This document shows, piece by piece, positions 34,285-43,019 of a stretch of DNA of 64,000 nt. The stretch lies in NCBI RefSeq assembly GCF_011761355.1, contig NZ_JAASRW010000004.1, positions 423,866 to 487,865 on the forward strand, read 5' to 3'. How positions within the stretch are numbered: the stretch's first letter is position 1; each line of letters starts with the position of its first letter. The DNA is from Paenibacillus lupini (GTDB lineage Bacteria > Bacillota > Bacilli > Paenibacillales > Paenibacillaceae). The notes under the pieces are model-generated. The model was not told the DNA's origin, searched no databases, and saw only the letters and a program-made list of their open reading frames with translations. Made by a program: the position numbers and the translations under genes.

Positions 34285-35486
34285 TGGAAGCCATTAATAA
34301 CGAGGAGGCAAAAGCCTATTTCAGCCGTGAGCTGTTGATCTGGTATAGAAGGATAAAGCGGGATCTGCCGTGGCGGATGAATCAGGATCCATACCGGGTA
34401 TGGGTGTCTGAGATTATGCTGCAGCAAACCCGGGTAGATACTGTTATCCCTTACTATGAACGGTTCATGAGTAAGTTCCCGACCGTTCGTGCGCTTGCGG
34501 AAGCGCCAGAACCGGAAGTACTGAAGTGCTGGGAAGGACTTGGCTATTATTCGCGTGCCCGTAATCTACAGGCAGGGGCGCGTGAAGTAGTCGAGCGTTA
34601 TGACGGAGTGGTGCCGGATGATAAGGCATCGGTAGCGGGTTTAAAAGGGGTCGGCCCTTATACAACTGGCGCGATTATGAGTATCGCCTTTAATCGTCCA
34701 GAGCCGGCTGTTGACGGCAACGTGATGCGTGTTCTGTCCAGATACTTCTGCTTGGAGGAAGATATTGCGAAGCCCGCCACTCGCGTCGGGATCGAAAAGC
34801 TTGCTGCATCCTTAATTCCTGAAGGGGCAGCTGGTGATTTCAACCAAGCCTTGATGGAGCTTGGTGCACTTGTCTGTACGCCAAAGTCGCCAAGCTGCCT
34901 GCCATGTCCCGTAATGGAGCATTGTGCAGCCCGCATTGCCGGAAGAGAAACAGAGCTTCCAATTAAGACAAAGGCGAAGCCGCCTCGTCCTGAGAAGCGG
35001 GTATCCGTTATTGTTGCCGGTACTGGTGTAAACGAAGGTAAGATTCTGGTCCGTCAGCGTCCGGAGACAGGCCTGCTCGCCCAGATGTGGGAGCTACCGC
35101 ATTTATTGGTGCCGAAGGAGCAAGAGCAAGTGGTTGAGGCGGCAGGTGAAGGCAGCGGCAGCAGCACGGAATATGCGGCAGCCGGAGAATGGCTGACACG
35201 GTCGTTGGAAACGGATACGGGCATCCTGATTCGCCCTCGCGGTTGGTTTATGGATACGGATCATATTTTCAGCCATATTCATTGGAAGATGCGTGTTTAT
35301 CTGGCTGACTTAGGTCCTCATGCAGAGATGGCAGAGGCATCAGGCGCAAGCTTGGCCGCAGAGACAGCGGCAGCCTATGAGGTTGACGGCTTAAGAGACG
35401 AATATCGCTGGATTGGTCCGAAGGATATGGAGACATTAGCTTTTCCAAATGTATTCTTACGCATATTGCGAGATTATTGGACGTAA
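34284..35486 (+). CDS. mutY: A/G-specific adenine glycosylase
   Basis: Protein of 400 residues that removes adenine opposite 8-oxoguanine. The HhH-GPD core runs about 10-215: EIMLQQTRVDTVIPYY (catalytic Glu), LKGVGPYTTGAI and VDGNVMRVLSR (catalytic Asp). The 4Fe-4S cluster loop is visible as CTPKSPSCLPCPVMEHC near 190-206. A C-terminal NUDIX-like domain (about 230-400) recognises 8-oxoG. It starts at ATG 34284 on the last base of the AraC gene stop. A gap of 13 bp separates it from the aldolase gene. Confidence 0.94.
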   Translation: MEAINNEEAKAYFSRELLIWYRRIKRDLPWRMNQDPYRVWVSEIMLQQTRVDTVIPYYERFMSKFPTVRALAEAPEPEVLKCWEGLGYYSRARNLQAGAREVVERYDGVVPDDKASVAGLKGVGPYTTGAIMSIAFNRPEPAVDGNVMRVLSRYFCLEEDIAKPATRVGIEKLAASLIPEGAAGDFNQALMELGALVCTPKSPSCLPCPVMEHCAARIAGRETELPIKTKAKPPRPEKRVSVIVAGTGVNEGKILVRQRPETGLLAQMWELPHLLVPKEQEQVVEAAGEGSGSSTEYAAAGEWLTRSLETDTGILIRPRGWFMDTDHIFSHIHWKMRVYLADLGPHAEMAEASGASLAAETAAAYEVDGLRDEYRWIGPKDMETLAFPNVFLRILRDYWT

Positions 35487-35499
35487 AGGGGACAATAAC

Positions 35500-36132
35500 A
35501 TGAGTGAAATGCTGGATTTATTGCTGGAGCATAAGATTGTAGCTATTTTAAGAGGAATTGAAGACCATCAAGCAGATGCTGCTGGACAAGCCTTGATTGA
35601 TGGCGGTATTCGCCTGATGGAAATTACGATGAATACACCGGGAGCTGCTGTCATGATCGAACGTTGGCGGAGCCGGTTCGACGGTCAAGCATCCGTAGGC
35701 GCAGGAACGGTGCTGGATGTGGATATGGCGAAGGCGGCTGTCGCTGCTGGCGCACAGTTCCTCATCTCACCGAATCTGGATGAGGAAGTTATTCGCTACG
35801 GACTTGAGAAGGGTGTATCGGTATGGCCGGGCGTTATGACGCCAACGGAAATCGTGAAAGCCTGGAAAGCTGGTGCCGAAGCAGTGAAGCTGTTCCCGAT
35901 GGGGACGCTTGGCACCAAATATTTAACCGAAATCCGTGGACCGCTTGATTCGATCCCGATTATGGCGACTGGCGGCGTAGACCTACATAATATTGCTGAG
36001 TATTTTGCCGCTGGAGCAAATGCTGTTGGTTTGGGCGGCAAGCTCTTGAACCTGGAATGGGTTCGTGAAGGCAAGTATGAACTGATTACAGAGCGTGCCC
36101 GTCAATTTGTTGATGCGGTCCGTCCTTTGTAG
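35500..36132 (+). CDS. eda: KDPG / 4-hydroxy-2-oxoglutarate aldolase
   Basis: Protein of 210 residues with a TIM-barrel fold. It cleaves 2-keto-3-deoxy-6-phosphogluconate to pyruvate and glyceraldehyde 3-phosphate (or hydroxyoxoglutarate to pyruvate and glyoxylate). Seen: IAILRGI at the start (as VAILRGI), LMEITMNTP with the catalytic Glu, GAGTVLD, and AVKLFPMG with the Schiff-base lysine near 130. The open frame extends to 35449, but AAAGGGG supports ATG 35500. No kinase gene for KDG lies beside it, so the pathway context is not clear. Confidence 0.92.
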   Translation: MSEMLDLLLEHKIVAILRGIEDHQADAAGQALIDGGIRLMEITMNTPGAAVMIERWRSRFDGQASVGAGTVLDVDMAKAAVAAGAQFLISPNLDEEVIRYGLEKGVSVWPGVMTPTEIVKAWKAGAEAVKLFPMGTLGTKYLTEIRGPLDSIPIMATGGVDLHNIAEYFAAGANAVGLGGKLLNLEWVREGKYELITERARQFVDAVRPL

Positions 36133-36134
36133 AA

Positions 36135-36860
36135 CTATAGACGTGCTACATGACGATCCAGCCATAGCTTAGATTGCTCGAGCATCTTGAGTGTAATCTG
36201 ATGATTCACTCCACTGTATTCAATCATGTGGAGCTGCTGGGATGCGATAGCTGACTTATTGCTCATAAAATAACGCTGACTGTCGATCGGAACGGTTGTA
36301 TCTTCTTTGCCGTGAAGCAGCAGCAATGCCCGCTCATCCTCAAACGTTAATTGCGTGAACGGATCATGGGCTCTAAGCGCCGTTCGCTCCTCTGGGGTGA
36401 GCGGCGTTTTGCCCATATATTCAAGATATTTCTCCTCGAATCGTATCCACGCACAGGATCCATTAATGACGACGGCAGCTTGCAGCGCCGCATGCTTCGC
36501 AAATGATCCAGCCGCGATAAATCCACCAGCCGAATGACCGATGATGCCGATACGGGCGCTGGAATCTGAGATCTCATCGACGATTGAGCGAGCTTCTTTT
36601 ACCCCTTGCAACACAATCTCCAGGAACTGCTTTTCCAGCACTTCTGGATTCGCATAATCCAGCTTGCCCCGCTGTCCGTGATACGGCAGTTCGGGGACAA
36701 CAACCTTGTAACCCCAGCCTGTAATAAGGGAGGCGAAGAACTGATAGCTTTCCATTGAAGAGCCCCAGCCATGATATAAGAGAACGGTGCCAATTGGCTG
36801 TCCTGCGGGCTCGAACTGCAAGCAAGGCACATCAGCAATACTTGTTTGATTTGGATTCAT
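36135..36860 (-). CDS. Alpha/beta hydrolase (YitV-like esterase)
   Basis: Protein of 241 residues. Triad candidates are Ser in GHSAGG near 111, Asp in HGKEDTTVP near 185 and His in SGVNHQIT near 219; YHGWGSS near residue 29 forms the oxyanion entry. Similar to dienelactone-hydrolase-like esterases of Bacilli. The frame extends to 36887, but AGGGG fits ATG 36860. Convergent with eda, two bases apart, with no terminator between. Confidence 0.83.
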   Translation of the reverse strand: MNPNQTSIADVPCLQFEPAGQPIGTVLLYHGWGSSMESYQFFASLITGWGYKVVVPELPYHGQRGKLDYANPEVLEKQFLEIVLQGVKEARSIVDEISDSSARIGIIGHSAGGFIAAGSFAKHAALQAAVVINGSCAWIRFEEKYLEYMGKTPLTPEERTALRAHDPFTQLTFEDERALLLLHGKEDTTVPIDSQRYFMSNKSAIASQQLHMIEYSGVNHQITLKMLEQSKLWLDRHVARL

Positions 36861-36943
36861 AATTCCCCTCCGACAAATAACAATCACCTATTTAGACTAT
36901 CATCATTTCCTGTGGAAATCTTCCTAAACTTAAAGTTCTCCTT

Positions 36944-37032
36944 AAAAAAACAAAGAGCCTGTGGCACGGGGGCCACAGGCTGCAAGAGAGAAATATAATA
37001 AAGGGGGGTCATGTCCTTTATTATAGATTGTG
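36944..37032 (-). ncRNA. Possible short minus-strand transcript with terminator
   Basis: Read on the minus strand: TATAAT at about 37021-37026 is followed by AAAGGACATG and a palindrome ATAATAAAGG-N10-CCTTTATTAT (about 36997-37026), then a strong terminator stem AGCCTGTGGC / GCCACAGGCT (36967-36992) with CTTTGTTTTTTT. A transcript of about 60-80 nt would fit between. A 24-codon ORF with AAAGGA lies within, so a leader peptide is also possible. No -35 box is convincing. Confidence 0.35.
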
Positions 37033-37194
37033 TAAATGAAAGGAATCTGAGTGCCATGTTACAGGATGATTACAATCTAGTGACTCTATGAGCATTCTCT
37101 CAGATACTAAGCTTTTTATACATTCTCTCCCTTGAAGAGAAGACAGTAATTCATTATTCTGGACATAATCGAACGCAAGATTGGAGCGAGAATT

Positions 37195-38067
37195 ATGAAT
37201 GTGCAGAACACCGTTTCGAATATTGTTGACAGGTTAAAACAAGTCAGTGGAATAAGTGCTCTGGTTCTCGGCGGTTCAAGAGCTAGGGGAACGGAAAGCC
37301 CAGAATCTGATATTGATATTGGTATCTACTATGATCCCGAAAAAGGGCTGGACATTACCCAGCTTCGCCTGGTTGCGGCGGCAATTGATGATGACCATAG
37401 AGAAAACCTAGTTACGGAAATAGGCGGCTGGGGACCATGGATTAATGGCGGCGGCTGGTTGAAAGTTAATCAATTTCCGGTTGATTTTTTATTTCGAGAT
37501 CTAAATAAAGTGTCATATGTCATTGAGGAATGTGTCATGGGGAATATCACAATGGCTTATCAACCAGGACATCCGCATGGATTTTCCAACTCTATTTATT
37601 TGGCTGAGATAGCGCTTTGTAAAGTGTTATGGGATCCGTTCGGGGCTGTAGGTAATCTGAAAAGTAGAACAACCCCATATCCAACCGTTTTTCGAGAAGC
37701 TACCATCCAAAAATTTTTCTGGGAGGCATCCTTTGCTTTAGATAATGGTTATAAGGGGATCTACAAAAAAGATTTATCTTATGTCGCCGGATGTTGCTTC
37801 AGGTCAGTATCTTGTTTAAATCAGGTTTTGTTTGCATTAAACGAAACCTATTTGATGAATGAAAAGGGAGCTGCAGCTATTGCCGATACATTTAGCTCAG
37901 TGCCAAGTAAATACTTCTATCGAATTAATGAGGCTTTTACTTTAATCACAGAAGATCAAAATGGATTAAATAAAGCGATTAACATAATACGTGAGCTAAT
38001 TCAGGAAACAGAAAATCTTATGAATCCCAGGGTTTGGTATTATAATGAGCCTGGTAATCCTATGTAA
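37195..38067 (+). CDS. Nucleotidyltransferase-domain protein
   Basis: Protein of 290 residues. The polymerase-beta-like nucleotidyltransferase signature GGSRARG (near 24), followed by SDIDIGIY (two metal-binding Asp, near 38), is clear; a third Asp may be in FPVDFLF near 101. The rest is helical, as in aminoglycoside or lincosamide nucleotidyltransferases and DUF4037 proteins, but I cannot assign a substrate. GGAGCGAG precedes ATG 37195. It heads a set of four closely packed genes with P-loop kinases and a methyltransferase. It is more AT-rich than earlier genes, a hint of transfer. Confidence 0.8.
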   Translation: MNVQNTVSNIVDRLKQVSGISALVLGGSRARGTESPESDIDIGIYYDPEKGLDITQLRLVAAAIDDDHRENLVTEIGGWGPWINGGGWLKVNQFPVDFLFRDLNKVSYVIEECVMGNITMAYQPGHPHGFSNSIYLAEIALCKVLWDPFGAVGNLKSRTTPYPTVFREATIQKFFWEASFALDNGYKGIYKKDLSYVAGCCFRSVSCLNQVLFALNETYLMNEKGAAAIADTFSSVPSKYFYRINEAFTLITEDQNGLNKAINIIRELIQETENLMNPRVWYYNEPGNPM

Positions 38068-38115
38068 GAAATCCAATACTTTATGTGCTTATCCGGTTGA
38101 AAGAAGGGTTTAGTT

Positions 38116-38619
38116 ATGGGTATTAGGAATTATCTAATTGAAGGTGTCTCCGGCACCGGCAAAACATCGGTCTGCAAAGAATTGCAGCGGCGCGGATACC
38201 ATGCTATTAATGGTGATCGTGAATTGGCTTATCAAGGCGATCCAGAAACTGGTACACGGACGGATGGAGCCACGCACGAGAACCACATATGGCATGTAGA
38301 TAAAGTAAATGCTTTGGTCGACAATCAGGATGAGCCGGTAACATTTTTCTGCGGTGGTTCAAGGAACTTTTCGAAATTCATAGATTTGTTTGACGGCGTG
38401 TTTGTCCTCGAGGTCGATCTTGACACATTGAACAGGCGGCTTGAAGAACGACCGGAAAATGAGTGGGGTGGAAAGAAAACGGAGCGGGAACTCATTGCAC
38501 GATTGCACCAGACGAAAGAAGACATTCCGAGCAACGGAATTATAATTGACGCCACCGCACCGATCGCGCAAGTCGTTGACGAGATTGTCCGTCAAAGCGA
38601 AGGGAATACACGTCAATGA
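38116..38619 (+). CDS. P-loop nucleotide/small-molecule kinase-like protein
   Basis: Protein of 167 residues. Walker A GVSGTGKTS lies at about 10-18, right after the first strand (NYLIEGVSG), and a later acidic stretch FVLEVDLDTLNRRLEERPENEWG contains the lid arginines typical of shikimate/adenylate kinase-like folds. INGDRELAYQGDP near 30 could bind substrate. I cannot name the substrate. It lies 48 bp after the nucleotidyltransferase gene and 18 bp before the next kinase. Confidence 0.75.
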   Translation: MGIRNYLIEGVSGTGKTSVCKELQRRGYHAINGDRELAYQGDPETGTRTDGATHENHIWHVDKVNALVDNQDEPVTFFCGGSRNFSKFIDLFDGVFVLEVDLDTLNRRLEERPENEWGGKKTERELIARLHQTKEDIPSNGIIIDATAPIAQVVDEIVRQSEGNTRQ

Positions 38620-38637
38620 TAGAGGAGGTGGAATCTC

Positions 38638-39162
38638 GTGACGTCCCTTCATTTAATGGTTGGTCTGCCTTGTAGCGGTAAGACTACATTGGCTCGTCAA
38701 CTGGAAACGAAATACTCTGCCATTCGCCTTACTCCTGATGAATGGCATATCCGTGTATTTGGACATGACTTCGGGGACAACATGACGGAAGCTGACGAAT
38801 TAAAGCATGACTCTAGACATGATGCTGTGGAATCCCTCATGTGGGAAGTGGCATCTAGAGTTTTAATTCTTGGTGTTGATGTTATTTTAGATTTTGGGTG
38901 CTGGGTTCGAAGTCAACGAGACGAATTTCGTTCTCGAGCTAATAACCTTGGAGTTGAGTTTAAAATTCATTTTCTTGATGTGCCTGAAGAGGTGTTGTTG
39001 GAACGTCTAGAAGCTAGAAATGTGATGAACCAAGGGGAAACTTTTTTCATACCCAAAGCAAAACTTAAAGAATGGATGCAAATTTTTGAGCCACCTTCAC
39101 CAGAGGAACTTGAAACTTCCGTCGATTTGACTAACGAGGAGCGAGAGCTCCCCTATCAATAG
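38638..39162 (+). CDS. AAA/P-loop kinase (zeta-toxin/APH-like fold)
   Basis: Protein of 174 residues. Walker A MVGLPCSGKTTLARQL lies at about 6-21, followed by IRLTPDEWHIRVFG, a pattern of Asp that in related kinases is the catalytic base, and a lid with ERLEARN near 124. Related proteins phosphorylate small molecules, often antibiotics; the substrate is unknown. GTG 38638 is preceded by GGAGGTG at ideal spacing. It resembles the previous gene in fold but not in sequence. Confidence 0.78.
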   Translation: MTSLHLMVGLPCSGKTTLARQLETKYSAIRLTPDEWHIRVFGHDFGDNMTEADELKHDSRHDAVESLMWEVASRVLILGVDVILDFGCWVRSQRDEFRSRANNLGVEFKIHFLDVPEEVLLERLEARNVMNQGETFFIPKAKLKEWMQIFEPPSPEELETSVDLTNEERELPYQ

Positions 39163-39182
39163 ATATATGGAGGTATGTTTCT

Positions 39183-39920
39183 ATGGCCGATGAACTTTTC
39201 GAAAATTCTCGTCTCGCAGCCATTTATGACGCATTTGATTCTGACCGTTCCGACCTCGATGCTTATGAGGCAATAGTTAACGAGTTTGGAGCGCATTCTG
39301 TGCTCGACATCGGCTGTGGAACAGGAACTTTTGCATGTCGTCTCGCAGCCCAGGGTATCAAGGTGATCGGAGTTGATCCAGCCGCAGCCTCACTTCATGT
39401 GGCTCGAACGAAAACTTGGGCCAACCGTGTCGAGTGGATTCTTGGCGATGCGACACACCTTTCTCCTAGGGCAGTGGACATTGCGATTATGACCGGCAAC
39501 GTCGCCCAGGTTTTCCTGACTGATAGAGAGTGGAAGGAAACCCTATGTGCAGTGCACGAATCATTGCGCCCTGGAGGACGTTTCGTTTTTGAAGTACGGG
39601 ACCCTAGCGCGCAGGCATGGCAGAGATGGACTAAGGAGAACACCTATCGCTGCATTATGGTGCCCAGCTATGGCAATGTGGAGGGATGGGTCGAGGTCAC
39701 TAATGTTGAAAATTCCTTCGTATCCTTCCGGTGGACTTATATCTTCGAGAGCGATGGTGCTCTTATCACGTCAGATTCGACGTTACGCTTTCGAAGCCGC
39801 CAAGAGATTGTGAATTCACTCCTGGAAGTGGGACTATCCGTGGATGAGGTTCGAGAAGCTCCCGATCGTCCGGGTCTTGAATTTGTCTTTGTCGCTAGCC
39901 GAACAAAAGGAGTTAGCTAA
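39183..39920 (+). CDS. Class I SAM-dependent methyltransferase
   Basis: Protein of 245 residues. Motif I VLDIGCGTGTFACRLA is near residue 40, GVDPAAASLHVAR near 65, motif II DIAIMTGNVAQVF near 100 and LRPGGRFVFEVRDP near 127. The protein resembles ubiquinone-methylase-like small-molecule methyltransferases. ATG 39183 is preceded by GGAGG. It ends the four-gene set; a hairpin with T-run follows about 60 bases later. Substrate unknown. Confidence 0.88.
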   Translation: MADELFENSRLAAIYDAFDSDRSDLDAYEAIVNEFGAHSVLDIGCGTGTFACRLAAQGIKVIGVDPAAASLHVARTKTWANRVEWILGDATHLSPRAVDIAIMTGNVAQVFLTDREWKETLCAVHESLRPGGRFVFEVRDPSAQAWQRWTKENTYRCIMVPSYGNVEGWVEVTNVENSFVSFRWTYIFESDGALITSDSTLRFRSRQEIVNSLLEVGLSVDEVREAPDRPGLEFVFVASRTKGVS

Positions 39921-39981
39921 GAACCTGGCATATCAAGGAGTAGTTTTTCGCCAGCTTTGAATGTTCAAATTGCAGTTCCAT

Positions 39982-40022
39982 TAAGCAGTCGATCAGATGA
40001 TCGGCTGCTTCTTCGTCTTTTT
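39982..40022 (+). terminator. Terminator after the methyltransferase gene
   Basis: AAGCAGTCGATCA / TGATCGGCTGCTT stem of 12-13 bp with minimal loop, then CTTCGTCTTTTT. Confidence 0.7.
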
Positions 40023-40073
40023 AGGTTAACTTTTGACCATACTGTTTGTAAAAAGAGCAGGTAAGGTGTAATT

Positions 40074-40520
40074 ATGATTTTTAATATTATCGTTGGGTTC
40101 ATCATTCCTTGGATATGCCTTGTTATTGCACAACTTCCCAATAAACTAAAATTAGTCCTTCGTGTTTTACCAATTAGCTCGCTCATGGCATTTCTTCTTA
40201 ACGATTTTTTTGTAAAACATGGCTTTTGGATTGTTAAGCCGATTTTTGATGAGAACGAATCCTACTCGGCGATACCATATAATTTAGGTTTGTATCCAGT
40301 ATGGGGAATATTCCTCATCTACTTTATTGAGAGACGTATTTGGTCACCTATTATTTTTATTTGTATTTGGAGTATAGGGATTACGGTTGCGGAGTACGTC
40401 CTTGTAGCGATGGGAAGGGTTGTATATGACAATGGCTGGCATATCACTTGGACTTTAATTTCATACATTGTGGCATTCTCAATTGTATACCTGTACAGCA
40501 AATCAAATAGGAAACTGTAA
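40074..40520 (+). CDS. Small integral membrane protein, CBO0543-like
   Basis: Protein of 148 residues with about four to five hydrophobic helices and short loops. The pattern of Trp and aromatic residues and the GLYPVWGIFLIYFIERR segment match CBO0543-family proteins as I recall them; no function is known. GTAAGGTG precedes ATG 40074. It lies 23 bp before the CDF transporter and may be co-transcribed with it. Confidence 0.65.
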   Translation: MIFNIIVGFIIPWICLVIAQLPNKLKLVLRVLPISSLMAFLLNDFFVKHGFWIVKPIFDENESYSAIPYNLGLYPVWGIFLIYFIERRIWSPIIFICIWSIGITVAEYVLVAMGRVVYDNGWHITWTLISYIVAFSIVYLYSKSNRKL

Positions 40521-40543
40521 TTATTCGGGAGGTAAAGCTTCTA

Positions 40544-41536
40544 ATGGAATCAGAAAGTACGCAAAACAGGTTTATTCATGTATTAAAAAAAGGAAACACA
40601 TCTTCAGCAGCTGCTGCACTTGGTAACGCCGGAATTGCAATTATTAAAGGTTTTGCTGCTGTAACTACGGGTAGTGGAGCAATGTTTGCATCAACCATGC
40701 ACTCCATTGCCGATACAGTGAATCAGGCTTTTGTATATGCCGGAAGTGTCTTAGCAGAGAAAAAGCCTACTCGTCAATTCCCAACCGGGTTTGGGCGTGT
40801 AATCAACCTATTCTGTATGGTGGCCGTTATTGTTGTAACCGTTATGGCTTATGAGACAATTAAAGAAGGCTTTCATTTATTAGCTCATCCTCCATCGGAA
40901 TCACATGGTTTTTGGTTGAACCTTATTGTATTACTCTTATCCGTAGCAGTTGATGGATTTGTACTAATAAAAGCGACTAAGGAAATCGTTCATGAGTCAA
41001 GGGTAGAAGCAAAGGGCTTAGCGATGGTACGGCAAGCCTTTAAAAATGTGGGTCGGGCCGCGCCCCCAACACGTTTAGTGTTTTACGAAGATCTGGTAGC
41101 TACAACAGGTGCACTCCTAGCTCTTCTTGCGGTTGTTGTAACATCGTTTACTAGCTTTGCACTGCTTGATGGAATTTCTACACTCCTGATCGGCTTACTA
41201 ATGCTTGGTGTTGCTTTTAAAGTTGGTTACGACAATATGGTTGGCCTTATTGGTGTTTCTGCCCCAAAGGATGTGGAGGATAAAGTTGCCCAGATTATTT
41301 TTTCAAATCCTTATGTTACTGATATTTTTCAAATGCGAGTTCTTCAAGAGGGGCGTTATTATCACGTAGAGGGGCAAGTTGAATTGCGACCCGGATTAAC
41401 GCTTGCTGATGCAGATGATATTAAATTCAAAATTAAAGATTCCCTTCTAAATGAAACGGAGATCGCGGATGTAACGATAGGAATTCTTGAAGATAACGGA
41501 GTGAGGAACTGGAATCCGGAGCCGGTTAATACATAA
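40544..41536 (+). CDS. Cation diffusion facilitator (CDF) family transporter
   Basis: Protein of 330 residues with about six membrane helices followed by a cytosolic metal-binding domain. In the second helix HSIADTVNQ holds the HxxxD site; the fifth helix has FYEDLVATTG, with D in the corresponding place. The C-terminal domain (from about 240) shows the VTDIFQMRVLQEGRYYHVEGQVEL ferredoxin-like pattern, with H positions. CDF proteins expel Zn, Mn, Fe or Co in exchange for protons; specificity cannot be read with confidence. GGAGG precedes ATG 40544. Confidence 0.88.
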   Translation: MESESTQNRFIHVLKKGNTSSAAAALGNAGIAIIKGFAAVTTGSGAMFASTMHSIADTVNQAFVYAGSVLAEKKPTRQFPTGFGRVINLFCMVAVIVVTVMAYETIKEGFHLLAHPPSESHGFWLNLIVLLLSVAVDGFVLIKATKEIVHESRVEAKGLAMVRQAFKNVGRAAPPTRLVFYEDLVATTGALLALLAVVVTSFTSFALLDGISTLLIGLLMLGVAFKVGYDNMVGLIGVSAPKDVEDKVAQIIFSNPYVTDIFQMRVLQEGRYYHVEGQVELRPGLTLADADDIKFKIKDSLLNETEIADVTIGILEDNGVRNWNPEPVNT

Positions 41537-41571
41537 AAGAAATAAGCGATTTTAAAAAAGCGGTCACAAAG

Positions 41572-41608
41572 AGTGCTTAACATTTTGTAATGTTAGGCAC
41601 TTTTTTTG
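41572..41608 (+). terminator. Terminator after the CDF gene
   Basis: AGTGC.TTAACATT / AATGTTAG.GCACT stem, TTGT loop, followed by seven T. Confidence 0.85.
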
Positions 41609-41795
41609 TTTTATTGCACTTAAAGTGTTTCAACATTCCATATAGAGTGTAATAACTAGGAAATGCATTTTTCCGGTAGCGATAAGGGGTAATAGTAATT
41701 CTCAAGAAAAATTCACCTTAATCTTGTACAGCTGGCATTTTATGTCCACGAATCGGAAAGTCTAAGCATAAGAAAATTCGGAGGTTGAACAATAG

Positions 41796-43019
41796 ATGAT
41801 CCGATTTGAGAACGTCAAAAAAACATACGATGATGGATTTGAAGCATTAAAGATGATTAATTTGGAAATCAAAGAAGGCGAATTGACGGTATTGATTGGT
41901 CCAAGCGGCTGTGGTAAGTCCACTCTTATGAAGCATATTAACCGTTTGAACAATCCGACCAGCGGCAAAATTTATATTCGTGACAAGGACATCTCCAGCA
42001 TTGATCCTGTTGAACTGCGCAGAAGCATCGGCTATGTCATTCAGAATGTTGGATTGTTCCCGCATATGAATATTGCGAAAAACGTAGCGGTTGTACCAAA
42101 GCTGCTCAAGTGGGATAAAGAGGTTACTACGAGTAAGGTCGATGAGCTTCTGAGTATGGTCAATCTCGATCCTGATGTATACCGGAATCGGTATCCTTCG
42201 GAGCTTAGTGGTGGACAGCAGCAGCGGATTGGTGTTATTCGAGCGCTTGCAGCTGATCCAGATGTCATTTTGCTCGATGAGCCGTTTAGTGCGCTTGATC
42301 CGATCAGCCGGGAACAGCTGCAGGATGAGCTGATCCGCCTTCAACAGGAACTGAAGAAGACGATTGTGTTCGTAACGCATGACATGGATGAAGCGATCAA
42401 AATCGCCGATACGATTGTATTGATGAAGGCTGGGGAGGTTGTACAGACTGGATCACCTGAGCATATTTTACGTCATCCAGCGAATGAATTCGTTACGAGC
42501 TTTATCGGCAAGAAGCATCTGACGAACGATACTCTTGACCCTGGTATGATCGTTGATGACGTCATGTCGGTCAATCCTGTTACGGCTTCACCTGAGCGAG
42601 GGATGGCGGCTGCTATCCAATTCATGGAAAGGCATCGGGTGGATTCCTTAATTATTGTTGGTAAAAAAAGAGAGCTGCTCGGTTATGTCTCTATATTCAA
42701 TGTTCTGCAGGGATATAGACATGAAGACAGTCGTCTGGCCGACATTATGAAACCTTTTGTTCATGTTGTGGAATCTGGTTCATCGGTTGCGCTTGCTTTG
42801 ACACTGATGAATGAGCACGGCTTGCCTTATGTACCTGTTGTTCGGGATGGACAACTAGTAGGGCTCGTTACGAGGGGGAGTGTCGTGCGGCATATGGCTG
42901 AGATGTATAATCCGGACGATATGAGTCTGGAGGAGCTTACTGCGGAAGCGGAAAAGCTGAAGGAGGAAGCTCCGCTTGAACCGGCTGAGGCTGATCAAGA
43001 AGGGGGAGGGCGCACATGA
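41796..43019 (+). CDS. opuCA: Osmoprotectant (betaine/carnitine/choline) ABC transporter ATP-binding protein, OpuCA type
   Basis: Protein of 407 residues. Walker A GPSGCGKST near 35, Q-loop IQNVG, signature LSGGQQQR near 140 and Walker B VILLDEP are all present. Residues about 250-380 hold two CBS domains (DVMSVNPVTASP and the second ending LVGLVTRGSVVRHM), which sense ionic strength or c-di-AMP in OpuC/OpuA relatives. The tail is acidic. GGAGG lies before ATG 41796. The stop overlaps the permease gene by 4 bp. Order ATPase-permease-binding protein-permease is that of OpuB/OpuC. OpuB and OpuC cannot be told apart here. Confidence 0.9.
   Translation: MIRFENVKKTYDDGFEALKMINLEIKEGELTVLIGPSGCGKSTLMKHINRLNNPTSGKIYIRDKDISSIDPVELRRSIGYVIQNVGLFPHMNIAKNVAVVPKLLKWDKEVTTSKVDELLSMVNLDPDVYRNRYPSELSGGQQQRIGVIRALAADPDVILLDEPFSALDPISREQLQDELIRLQQELKKTIVFVTHDMDEAIKIADTIVLMKAGEVVQTGSPEHILRHPANEFVTSFIGKKHLTNDTLDPGMIVDDVMSVNPVTASPERGMAAAIQFMERHRVDSLIIVGKKRELLGYVSIFNVLQGYRHEDSRLADIMKPFVHVVESGSSVALALTLMNEHGLPYVPVVRDGQLVGLVTRGSVVRHMAEMYNPDDMSLEELTAEAEKLKEEAPLEPAEADQEGGGRT

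Noticed and set aside
37195-38067. Aminoglycoside nucleotidyltransferase as a named resistance gene
   Set aside because: Only the general nucleotidyltransferase signature is visible; nothing in sequence fixes the substrate.
41609-41795. Riboswitch or clear osmotic promoter before opuCA
   Set aside because: No folded motif or pair of boxes with proper spacing could be supported.
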